Source of the DNA: Crocinitomicaceae bacterium
GTDB lineage: Bacteria > Bacteroidota > Bacteroidia > Flavobacteriales_D > Crocinitomicaceae
Assembly (NCBI GenBank): GCA_029238665.1
Contig: JAQWFQ010000008.1
Coordinates: 1-56,896 of the forward strand
DNA: 56,896 nucleotides
Direction: 5' to 3'
Part shown: in pieces, positions 8,475 to 16,588 of the stretch
How the letters are laid out: each line of letters begins with the position of its first letter
Position numbering within the stretch: the first letter of the stretch is position 1
Translations under genes and position numbers: made by a program
The notes under the pieces: model-generated
The model's input: only the letters and a program-made list of their open reading frames with translations
The model's database searches: none
Told to the model about the DNA's origin: nothing

Positions 8475-9308
8475 TTATTTAGACGAATGCTTATTTGATT
8501 TTAAGTCTACCAAATCATTCATTGCAATTGTTGCTGCTGTAATTGCAAGAATAGGTGCCGCAGCAGCACAGAGCCATAAGAATAAATGCAATAAAAATCG
8601 TAAAATGAGTTTAAAGGGTGTTTCATAGAAGTGAGACCAATCAAACAAAGCTCCTAAATCTACAGGGACAAGGATTAAGAGTGAGTAAACGGACCCAATT
8701 GCAATGGCTAGTCCTCTGTTTTTACGTATAAAAATGATACTCTGTGCTATGTTGAGTCTTCTTCTTTCATTAATGTAGTCTAAAAAGGCAAATCCGTAAT
8801 AAAAGAATCCAATCACAAATGTGAGGTAGAATATGGGAGCTGATTTTGGATCATCCCATCCTAAAATAGAGACGACAAAGATGATTAAAAAGAAAAAATA
8901 TTCCCACATAAAGTTTCGTATCACAATACGCATTGCTCGTTTTATATCGTGTATTAATTGATGAATGTTGAGCGGGTACTTGTTGCCTGTTAGAATTCGC
9001 TCCGTTTTAACACTAAGGTGAGAAATTAAAGGCGATAAGATGATGACAACGAGGTACTTTGCGAATTTCATCAACAGCATTGCAATTGATATTTCAAGGA
9101 GGATGTACATCAAATACCAAACAATTTCATTCATGTTTTCAGCATCTACTTCCAAGTGATGGTTTTTTACCATTGCACCGAGTTTATAGATTATCAACAT
9201 TAGAACAGCTGGAAAAATTAGGAACCAATACAGCTTATGCTCAATGATAAACCTTACTGCTTTAAAGTAGGCCCGTATTCCAAAAATAAAATTCGATATA
9301 AATCGCAT
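8475..9308 (-). CDS. EI24/CysZ-like integral membrane protein
   Basis: The 277-residue protein has several hydrophobic helices (WFLIFPAVLMLIIYK; LLEISIAMLLMKFAKYLVVIILSPL split over two; YFFFLIIFVVSILGW; LTFVIGFFYYGFAFL; LHLFLWLCAAAAPILAI). The N-terminal FIFGIRAYFKAVRFI pattern resembles the EI24 domain family, which includes the CysZ sulfate permease. Whether it transports sulfate cannot be told: no cysteine biosynthesis genes are nearby. The frame extends to 9377, but the ATG at 9308 is chosen because a -7 box ends three bases before it and the extension would overlap the purB promoter region. Confidence 0.65.
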   Translation of the reverse strand: MRFISNFIFGIRAYFKAVRFIIEHKLYWFLIFPAVLMLIIYKLGAMVKNHHLEVDAENMNEIVWYLMYILLEISIAMLLMKFAKYLVVIILSPLISHLSVKTERILTGNKYPLNIHQLIHDIKRAMRIVIRNFMWEYFFFLIIFVVSILGWDDPKSAPIFYLTFVIGFFYYGFAFLDYINERRRLNIAQSIIFIRKNRGLAIAIGSVYSLLILVPVDLGALFDWSHFYETPFKLILRFLLHLFLWLCAAAAPILAITAATIAMNDLVDLKSNKHSSK

Positions 9309-9311
9309 ACT

Positions 9312-9319
9312 CAAAAATA
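9312..9319 (-). promoter_or_regulatory. -7 box of the EI24-like gene promoter, probably leaderless
   Basis: The minus strand reads TATTTTTG-AGT-ATG, with the same three-base spacing and AGT spacer as at the methyltransferase gene. Confidence 0.55.
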
Positions 9320-9359
9320 ATGAAAGGAAATTCAAATCGGTTATTTCAGAAGGCTTTTG

Positions 9360-9367
9360 TATCTTTG
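9360..9367 (+). promoter_or_regulatory. -7 box of the purB promoter
   Basis: TATCTTTG on the plus strand, 38 bases before the chosen purB ATG at 9406. It lies back to back with the promoter of the divergent EI24-like gene. Confidence 0.55.
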
Positions 9368-9405
9368 CTCTTTCCATTTTTTAACCCTTGAAATCAAGAG
9401 GACAT

Positions 9406-10761
9406 ATGAATTTTAGTAGTTTAACAGCAATTTCACCAGTAGACGGTAGGTATCAAAGCAAAACAAGTGAATTACAACCTTACTTTTCAGAGTTTGGATT
9501 GATCAAGTATCGTGTAATTGTAGAAGTAGAATACTTTATTGCAATGGTGGATAGTGGGGTTAAAGCCTTGGCAGATTTCCCGAAAGAGAAGTACAGTGAT
9601 TTACGATTATTGTGCACACAATTCTCTGAAGAAGATGCATTATGGATTAAAAACATTGAAAAGACAACCAACCATGATGTTAAAGCTGTTGAATATTTCG
9701 TTAAGGATCGAATGACTGCTTTAGGGTTAGAAAAGTATTTGGAGTTCGTTCATTTTGGATTAACATCTCAAGATATCAATAACACTTCTATTCCACTTTC
9801 ACTAAAGGAGGCAATAGAAAAAGAATATTTACCTTTAGTAGATCAGGTCATATCAACGTTGACGGATCTAAGTAAAACATGGAAAGATGTACCAATGTTA
9901 GCTAGAACGCATGGTCAACCAGCATCTCCAACGCGTTTAGGTAAGGAAATTCAAGTTTTTGTGGAGCGTTTAACGATTCAACGAAATCAATTGCTAGCAA
10001 TTCCTTACTCTGCTAAGTTTGGTGGAGCAACAGGAAACTTCAATGCACATTACGTTGCCTTTTCTTCTTCTGATTGGGTTGCCTTTGCCAATAATTTTGT
10101 GAACAACATACTGGGGTTAGATCGAAGTCAAACAACGACACAAATTGAACACTACGATAACATGGCAGCTATGTTTGATACCTTAAAGCGTATTAATACA
10201 ATTGTTATGGATTTAGACCGTGATATGTGGACATACGTTTCGATGGAATATTTTAAGCAAAAACTGAAAGAAGGTGAAGTTGGTTCTTCAGCAATGCCTC
10301 ATAAAGTAAATCCAATTGATTTTGAAAACTCAGAAGGGAATATTGGAATTGCGAATGCACTTTTTGAGCACTTGTCATTAAAATTACCTGTTTCAAGATT
10401 ACAGCGTGATTTAACGGATTCTACAGTGTTAAGAACAATTGGACTGCCATTGGCTCATACATTTATAGCGTTTAAATCAACATTAAAAGGCTTGGATAAA
10501 TTGCTGATTAATAAAGCTGCATTTGAAAAAGACCTTGAAAACAATTGGGCTGTAGTTGCAGAAGCAATTCAGACAATTTTGCGTAGAGAAGGTTACCCAA
10601 AACCATACGAAGCGTTGAAGGGCTTGACACGTAAAAATGAGGCCGTAACAAAATTAACGGTTCATAATTTCGTTGATACATTAGCTATTTCGGATGATTT
10701 AAAAGAGGAGTTAAAGAAAATTACACCTCAAAATTACACCGGAATACAATTGGTTAACTAA
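9406..10761 (+). CDS. purB: Adenylosuccinate lyase
   Basis: PurB catalyses two fumarate-releasing steps, in IMP synthesis and in AMP formation. The 451-residue protein has the N-terminal AISPVDGRY of the long PurB type, the active-site segment ARTHGQPASP (166-175) and the family signature GSSAMPHKVNP (293-303) containing the flexible catalytic-serine loop. The ATG at 9406 (MNFSSLTAISPVDGRY) is preferred to the upstream alternative at 9388, which adds six residues not typical of the family. A TAnnTTTG promoter at 9360 supports independent transcription. Confidence 0.96.
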   Translation: MNFSSLTAISPVDGRYQSKTSELQPYFSEFGLIKYRVIVEVEYFIAMVDSGVKALADFPKEKYSDLRLLCTQFSEEDALWIKNIEKTTNHDVKAVEYFVKDRMTALGLEKYLEFVHFGLTSQDINNTSIPLSLKEAIEKEYLPLVDQVISTLTDLSKTWKDVPMLARTHGQPASPTRLGKEIQVFVERLTIQRNQLLAIPYSAKFGGATGNFNAHYVAFSSSDWVAFANNFVNNILGLDRSQTTTQIEHYDNMAAMFDTLKRINTIVMDLDRDMWTYVSMEYFKQKLKEGEVGSSAMPHKVNPIDFENSEGNIGIANALFEHLSLKLPVSRLQRDLTDSTVLRTIGLPLAHTFIAFKSTLKGLDKLLINKAAFEKDLENNWAVVAEAIQTILRREGYPKPYEALKGLTRKNEAVTKLTVHNFVDTLAISDDLKEELKKITPQNYTGIQLVN

Positions 10762-10769
10762 GATCTATA

Positions 10770-10800
10770 TTGACTTTTAATCAGTTTTTAGTTAAATTGA
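10770..10800 (+). promoter_or_regulatory. Candidate promoter of the 518-residue secreted protein
   Basis: A TTG (in TTGAC) at 10770 is followed after 20 bases by TAAATTGA (10793-10800), a one-mismatch form of TAnnTTTG. The ATG follows four bases later. The spacing resembles the leaderless genes on the minus strand, but the box is imperfect. Confidence 0.4.
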
Positions 10801-10804
10801 ACGT

Positions 10805-12361
10805 ATGAAAAAGGTTTTTTTCATTCTATGTTTTTTGTTTTGCTCAATAATTTTGTTTGGGCAAGAATCTGCTATTAAGTGGGGTGAGGTTCAAAAAAAA
10901 CAAGGGCGGCTCATTACCATTCTATCTAAAACGGAAGGAGAGTTTTATACACTGCGATGGCTTGGAGGAACGATCGGTGGTCGTTATCAAGTTACACGTA
11001 ATGTTGGGCTTAAGCGTATAGCACGAAATAACATAAGACTTGTTGTAAACAAAAGTATTGCAAGTTTTGAATCTGCGGGAATTGTTCATGGCGAGTTTGT
11101 CGTTTTCTTATCCGATAAGCAAGCTGGCCAACATCAGCTGTTTATGCAAAAATACGACCTTGATTTACAGCCTAAAGGAACGCCAATTTTATTAGCAAGT
11201 TATGACCTTAAACCAGCGGTAAAAGGTTCATTTGATGTTGTTTTTTCTTCTCGCGGAAATTATTTTGGCGTTACTTGGGAACTGCCTGGAAGGAAAGACA
11301 GGAGGTTGGTGTATGGCTTCACGATTTACAACGATGAATTAAAAAAAATAAATGACGGCGAGTACCCACTTTCGTATGACCCGAAATATGTCCGTGTTTT
11401 AAGGCATCATGTTTCAAATTCAGGGGCCTATTTTATGGCTTTTTCAGAACTTAAAGCGTCTAAAAAAGTCGTTTTAAGGAACACGCCAGTATTCAAGAAG
11501 TTACATGTGTATCATATTGATACCAGTGGTTTGCGAGATTTAGTCATCGATGTTGCTGGAAGACGAATAGAAGCGATGGCAATGTCTACAACCACTCAGG
11601 ATGAGTTTGTTGTTACAGGTGTGTATGGTTTAGATAATGTGTTGGGAGTTTCAGGAATTTTTCATAAAAAACTAAGGCTGTCTGATGGTGAATTGATCGT
11701 TGAGAGTTATAAAGACTTTGCTCCTGAATTTATAACAGATGGCTGGTCTAAAATGGCATTGAGGCGTGTAGAGAAAAAGAAATTGAAAGGAGAGGGCCCA
11801 GCACTTCAGCATTATCAGATGAGGGAGGTGACAATGTTAGAAGATGGGGGTATTATTGGTACAATGGAACAATATTATGTGCAAGTTCAGTCTTACACCA
11901 GTACAAATATGAATCAGTCTTCTGATAGACGTTATTATCATTTCAATGATATTATTGCGTTTAAAATTTTACCTGATGGAGTGTTTTATTGGATAACAAA
12001 GATTCAAAAGTATCAAGTGTCCGTAAATGATGGTGGGCCATATTCGAGTTATGCGAGCTACCCGTCAGACTCAACCTTGAACTTTATTTTCAATGACAAT
12101 CGAATGAATTACAATGACGATGGATCATTTAAGTCTGATTTAAAATTATATACGGCGAATTATGGACGTAAGAAAAACGTTGTTGCTTTAACTCGAATTG
12201 ACCTAAAGACAGGCGAAATTGAACGAAAAGCATTTTTTGATCGTCACCAAATAGAGGCAATTGCAGTTCCTAAGCGCTTTAATGTAAACCCGTTTACAAA
12301 AGAAATGATTCTATATTCCATATGGGGTAGGAATGAGCGTATTGGGGTATTGAAATTCTAA
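10805..12361 (+). CDS. Secreted protein of unknown family (518 residues)
   Basis: A clear signal peptide (KKVFFILCFLFCSIILFG, then Q) precedes about 500 residues rich in beta-strand patterns, consistent with a periplasmic or cell-surface beta-propeller-like fold. Short strand-turn units recur (FVVFLSDKQAGQHQLF, LFMQKYDLDLQPKG, FVVTGVYGLDNVLG). I do not recognise a named domain, see no lipobox cysteine and see no T9SS C-terminal domain. It lies alone between purB and the convergent lnt gene, 13 bases from the latter. Function unknown. Confidence 0.75.
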   Translation: MKKVFFILCFLFCSIILFGQESAIKWGEVQKKQGRLITILSKTEGEFYTLRWLGGTIGGRYQVTRNVGLKRIARNNIRLVVNKSIASFESAGIVHGEFVVFLSDKQAGQHQLFMQKYDLDLQPKGTPILLASYDLKPAVKGSFDVVFSSRGNYFGVTWELPGRKDRRLVYGFTIYNDELKKINDGEYPLSYDPKYVRVLRHHVSNSGAYFMAFSELKASKKVVLRNTPVFKKLHVYHIDTSGLRDLVIDVAGRRIEAMAMSTTTQDEFVVTGVYGLDNVLGVSGIFHKKLRLSDGELIVESYKDFAPEFITDGWSKMALRRVEKKKLKGEGPALQHYQMREVTMLEDGGIIGTMEQYYVQVQSYTSTNMNQSSDRRYYHFNDIIAFKILPDGVFYWITKIQKYQVSVNDGGPYSSYASYPSDSTLNFIFNDNRMNYNDDGSFKSDLKLYTANYGRKKNVVALTRIDLKTGEIERKAFFDRHQIEAIAVPKRFNVNPFTKEMILYSIWGRNERIGVLKF

Positions 12362-12374
12362 AATACAGCCTGCT

Positions 12375-14078
12375 TTACGACTTGATATACTTTGATTTAA
12401 ATCGCTTAACAAAGGTAAACAGTAGAATAAGCACAGCAAAAAAAGCAAAGCTCCTTCCCAGTACATTTCCATGTTTTGTATAGAATGTTTGTTCAGAATT
12501 CAAATGTACTTTTCCTGAAATCACATCGGCTTCCCACCAATTTGTTGCTTGAGAAATATCTCCACGTTGATTGATAAAACAGCTTGTACCTGTATTTGCT
12601 GATCGTACAATAGCCCTTCTGTTTTCTATTGCTCGAAGAACGGCAAAACTGTTGTGTTGTTTATACCCTGGTGTGTCTTTCCACCAACCATCATTGGTTG
12701 CTATACAGATTAATTGCGCCCCTTTTTTACATTGTTCGGCAACCCATTCTCCATAAATTGATTCATAGCAGATAACCGGTGCAAAAGTAAAGTCTTCGGT
12801 CTTAAAAACCTGAGGGCTCTTTTCAATACCTAATGTTCCTGATGTGCCACCGTTTTCGATAGAAAAGTCCTCTAAAAACGAAAGGTACTCCGAAAAGGGT
12901 ATGACTTCAACTCCTGGTACTAATTTTGATTTGTGGGCAAAATCTGTTGAATTGTCTCGACGTATTAATAGCGAAGAATTATAGTATTCAATATATCCAG
13001 GTCCGCTTTGTAGTTTCATTGAAGCCCTGGAGTTCTTTTCGCTAAAGAACTCCATTGTAGAGGCTCCGATATACCACGGAATGTTGTTTAAGTTGTTTTT
13101 TTGAGTTGATAAATAACGAAAGAATGATAAGCGTTGAATGTCTTGTTCAAAGAAAGGGGTACTAATTGCAGTTTCAGGCGCTACAATTAAAGCCGTTTCG
13201 TCCGTTATTTTTTGAGCGGCTAAGCGGGTTATTTTTTTGAGCTGCTTGTTTAACATTCCTCGCTCAAACTTTTCGTTATATGGGTCAATGTTAGGTTGAA
13301 CCGCGATTACTTCAATGGAATTCCCTTTGTCTATGTACGTATAATATGAAGTTAAGGACACTCCAATTGGTACAAGAAGAACAAACAGCACGGTGTAAAA
13401 GATAGGCGTTTGAATTTTCCAAGATTCACGATTAAAATAGATGTTTTGATAGATTCTGTACACAATTAAATTCACGAGAAGGATCCAAAGTGACCCTCCT
13501 AGAACACCTGTAAACGAGTACCACTGAACAAGAGCTGGCGTAACACTAAAGGTATTGCCAAGGGTAAGCCAAGTCCATGATGCTTCCCAGTTATAATGCA
13601 AGTACTCGAAGCCAATCCAATAGATTAACAGTGAAATATAACCTTCTTTATGACCGACGTACTTCTTTGTTAAGTGAAAGCAGTAGAATACGACCGCCAT
13701 AAATAAGCTGTTAAGTGCTATGGCAAGAATGGCACCTCCAGGGCTGGCGTTCCAAACCCAAAATGTTGTGATGGCGTTGTAGGTGAAAAAACTGATATAA
13801 GCATGGGTCAATACTTTTAAAGATCTAAATCGTTTGATTAAGATGTAATTTTCAAGAAAAAGTAAAGGGACCAGAGCTACAAAACCAACAAAGGTTAGGC
13901 TTCCTGTAAATGGGAAAGAAATGGAAAGTAATATTCCTGTAAGAATACTAAGTATATATCGGTGTTTTTTCTTTAGTGTTATCACGGGGTAAAAGTAGCC
14001 TAATAATTTATTTTGTACGCAAAGGGTTTTAAGAAAAAAGGATTCAATGAACCCTTTTTTCGATGTGGTTTTATTCAA
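12375..14078 (-). CDS. lnt: Apolipoprotein N-acyltransferase
   Basis: Lnt adds the third acyl chain to outer-membrane lipoproteins. The N-terminal half holds about six to eight membrane helices. The C-terminal nitrilase domain shows the Glu-Lys-Cys triad in VAPETAIS, HKSKLVPG and VICYESIYGEW. The start is uncertain: no ATG is available upstream of the first helix. The TTG at 14078 overlaps the end of the upstream gene by 8 bases. A GTG at 13985 would begin the protein just before KKKHRYIL, a more usual Lnt N-terminus of about 536 residues. Either way it is probably co-transcribed with the upstream DUF5723-OmpA gene. Confidence 0.88.
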   Translation of the reverse strand: MNKTTSKKGFIESFFLKTLCVQNKLLGYFYPVITLKKKHRYILSILTGILLSISFPFTGSLTFVGFVALVPLLFLENYILIKRFRSLKVLTHAYISFFTYNAITTFWVWNASPGGAILAIALNSLFMAVVFYCFHLTKKYVGHKEGYISLLIYWIGFEYLHYNWEASWTWLTLGNTFSVTPALVQWYSFTGVLGGSLWILLVNLIVYRIYQNIYFNRESWKIQTPIFYTVLFVLLVPIGVSLTSYYTYIDKGNSIEVIAVQPNIDPYNEKFERGMLNKQLKKITRLAAQKITDETALIVAPETAISTPFFEQDIQRLSFFRYLSTQKNNLNNIPWYIGASTMEFFSEKNSRASMKLQSGPGYIEYYNSSLLIRRDNSTDFAHKSKLVPGVEVIPFSEYLSFLEDFSIENGGTSGTLGIEKSPQVFKTEDFTFAPVICYESIYGEWVAEQCKKGAQLICIATNDGWWKDTPGYKQHNSFAVLRAIENRRAIVRSANTGTSCFINQRGDISQATNWWEADVISGKVHLNSEQTFYTKHGNVLGRSFAFFAVLILLFTFVKRFKSKYIKS

Positions 14079-16578
14079 ATATGATTGTCATTTCAACACG
14101 TCTATTTTTTTGACGGCCTTCACTTGTTGCATTATCAGCAATTTCTTGAGTTTCGCCAAAGTACAGAACCATTAATCGATCTGCATCAATCGCTTTTGAA
14201 ATCATGAATGCTTTTACAGATTCTGCTCGCTTCTTAGATAAGATGAGGTTTGTTTGTGCTCCACCGATGTTATCTGTATGTCCTGAAATTTGAAGTTTCC
14301 ATTCGGTTTTCTTTAAAAGGACTTGCGCAAGTTCAGCCAACGAAGGAATTGACCCTTGTGTAATTACATCCTTACCTGTTTCAAATTCTAAATTTTCAAA
14401 GGCTGTTTTCAATATTTCTTGAACTTCTTCTTCAATTATAGGACAACCATCATTTTCAATTGGGCCCACAACACTTGGGCATTTGTCATCTTTATCTAAA
14501 ACACCATCTTCATCAGTGTCTTGGTAAGGACAGCCCTCGTTGAGTATTGGTCCAGCTAAGTAAGGGCATTTATCATCTTTATCTAACAAGCCATCACCAT
14601 CAGTATCTGGCCATGGACAGCCATTATTTTCTTTCGGCCCAAATTGGGTAGGACAGTTGTCTATAAAGTCAAACAAGCCATCTCCATCTGTATCAGGGCA
14701 GCCATTGTTTGCGCGTGTGCCTGCAACTTCAGGACAAGCATCATCTTCATCTTTAATTCCATCACCATCTGTATCAGGGCATCCATTAAATTCCTTTAAT
14801 CCTGCAATATCAGGGCAATCATCTTTAGTGTCAATGACACTGTCATTGTCTCTGTCAGGACACCCATTAAAAGCACGCTTACCAAAAACTTCAGGGCAAG
14901 CATCATCCTTGTCAGGAATACTGTCATTGTCTGAGTCAGGGCATCCTTGGAAATATGCTAACCCTGGATCATTTGGACATAAATCTTCAGTGTCTTTAAT
15001 TCCATCATTGTCAGAGTCAGGGCATCCTCTAAACTTCCATAATCCAGGAACAGTTAAGCACTCATCAAGTTTATCCGATACTAAATCAGCATCAATATCG
15101 CTAGGGTGATTATACAGAATAGGCAATCGTAACCCTGCGTAAACTTCAGCGCCATTTACATCTCCTGTAGCCAATAAAGTATTGAAATCGGTAACACCAA
15201 TTGTTAAAGGCCCCAAGCGTGTTCCTAAGCCCGCTTTAAACCCTGAGTATTTGTTATATGACATTGGAACACCTATCCCAAGCCACGCAAAATCAAAGCT
15301 TGGTGTAACAGAAACTTGATTGGCAACACGAACTCGGTGTACATTTTTTCGATTCTGAAGGCTAATTATTCCTGTTGTATTTACATAAAACCACTTCCAG
15401 ATGTGGTAATCAAACTGTAGGCTTAATGCTGTAGGCGTGTTCATAAAGTACGTGTCATCTTGGTTTGTGCGTGACCAGTTAGGGTCATTTAGAACCAATG
15501 AATCAATGATGGCGTTTGCCCCTTCTGGACCTTCAGCCCCTTCAAAAACAGTTAAATCAAAAGCATTGGAAGAGTTAATGCTAAGGTTATTGGAGAACTC
15601 ACCCTTTTCAAACTTCATTCCTCCTAAATCTAGAAGTGAAACACCTGCTCTAATTTTGTATTTCTCTTGATCTTTTCGCCAGATATTTGTTTCACCATCC
15701 ATGTCATATTTGTACACTTTCCAGTTAGGCCTCCATTCGTAAACAAATCCAAGGTCTAGACCAAGTCCAAATTTTGAAGCAGAGTTTAGAGAAATATCCT
15801 CTTCGCTTAACACTCCTGTTGAATAGCCGTAGTCAAAGTCACCCGATAAATTTAGTGAGGTGTCCGTGTTTTGTAAGTTATAGCTGAAGTTTGTTGTATT
15901 CATGTATGCAGAGCTGTATCCTGACAACCATTTTGCTTTCGCGCCCATTTTTAGGAAATGTTCACCATCATCTTTGAGTACTTGAGAATAAATTATTCCA
16001 TATTCCATCCACGACATATGGTTCATGTTTAATAATTTCTCATTCAATGTTTGGCCCCAAAGTGAGGGTGCGTTAAGTTCATTTTCAACAAGTACAGCTA
16101 ACTTGGGATCGACATTGTCGACTGTTGTAATTGTTCTAAATTTCCCTGTAAAACCAACAGCCACTTTTGGATTGACGTGAAACATGAAGTTTAAAACATC
16201 TACCTGCATGTTGTTATAGAAACCGAGTGTTTTTTCAGTAGTTTCAGAGTAGTTACTATTAATAAAATTTTCTGTGGGTAAGTTTTGCCAGTTGTTATGT
16301 GGGTTATCATCACCATTTACGTCAGGCTTAAACGATTTTACCCACCACTTACCTAATACGTCAGTGTTAAATGACATGGCATTCTGATAGGCGTTGACAT
16401 TAAAACTTCCGAGGTTAATGTCAACTTTAAATCTACTATCTACAAAACTTGCAGGGTTAAGATCAGTCCCCATTACCCCAGCATAATTACTGCTGTGTAC
16501 GCCTAAATAATTTTGAGACATACCGGTAACGCTTAGTGTTAAAATGGCAAGAATAGTTAAACCTTTTTGCACCGTCAT
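14071..16578 (-). CDS. DUF5723 / thrombospondin type-3 repeat / OmpA-domain outer-membrane protein
   Basis: The 835-residue protein has three parts. After a signal peptide (TILAILTLSVTGMSQ), a DUF5723-type beta-barrel-like region begins with NYLGVHSSNYAGVMGTDLNPAS and runs to about residue 490. Next come seven calcium-binding thrombospondin type-3 units (roughly 495-720), each with a core such as DSDNDGIKD or DTDGDGLLD spaced by CP...GCP cysteines. Last comes an OmpA-like peptidoglycan-binding domain with ISGHTDNIGG and KKRAESVKAF (about 725-835). I infer a large barrel anchored to peptidoglycan by a calcium-stiffened linker. Its stop overlaps the start region of lnt. Confidence 0.85.
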   Translation of the reverse strand: MTVQKGLTILAILTLSVTGMSQNYLGVHSSNYAGVMGTDLNPASFVDSRFKVDINLGSFNVNAYQNAMSFNTDVLGKWWVKSFKPDVNGDDNPHNNWQNLPTENFINSNYSETTEKTLGFYNNMQVDVLNFMFHVNPKVAVGFTGKFRTITTVDNVDPKLAVLVENELNAPSLWGQTLNEKLLNMNHMSWMEYGIIYSQVLKDDGEHFLKMGAKAKWLSGYSSAYMNTTNFSYNLQNTDTSLNLSGDFDYGYSTGVLSEEDISLNSASKFGLGLDLGFVYEWRPNWKVYKYDMDGETNIWRKDQEKYKIRAGVSLLDLGGMKFEKGEFSNNLSINSSNAFDLTVFEGAEGPEGANAIIDSLVLNDPNWSRTNQDDTYFMNTPTALSLQFDYHIWKWFYVNTTGIISLQNRKNVHRVRVANQVSVTPSFDFAWLGIGVPMSYNKYSGFKAGLGTRLGPLTIGVTDFNTLLATGDVNGAEVYAGLRLPILYNHPSDIDADLVSDKLDECLTVPGLWKFRGCPDSDNDGIKDTEDLCPNDPGLAYFQGCPDSDNDSIPDKDDACPEVFGKRAFNGCPDRDNDSVIDTKDDCPDIAGLKEFNGCPDTDGDGIKDEDDACPEVAGTRANNGCPDTDGDGLFDFIDNCPTQFGPKENNGCPWPDTDGDGLLDKDDKCPYLAGPILNEGCPYQDTDEDGVLDKDDKCPSVVGPIENDGCPIIEEEVQEILKTAFENLEFETGKDVITQGSIPSLAELAQVLLKKTEWKLQISGHTDNIGGAQTNLILSKKRAESVKAFMISKAIDADRLMVLYFGETQEIADNATSEGRQKNRRVEMTIIFE
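14440..15080 (-). repeat. Imperfect tandem repeats encoding thrombospondin type-3 units
   Basis: About seven diverged direct repeats of roughly 70-85 bases lie within the DUF5723-OmpA gene, each encoding one D-x-D-x-D-G calcium loop plus a CP/GCP pair. Antisense open frames over this stretch (for example 14657-15109) are a by-product of the repeat and are not genes. Confidence 0.8.
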
Positions 16579-16588
16579 AGAAGTTGTT

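Noticed and set aside
9308-9377. Longer N-terminus for the EI24-like protein, starting at 9377
   Set aside because: The extension crosses its own -7 box and the purB promoter, and the family begins near the ATG at 9308.
14657-15109. A 150-residue serine/proline-rich open frame on the plus strand
   Set aside because: It is the antisense shadow of the thrombospondin type-3 repeats; its periodic composition follows from the calcium-loop codons.
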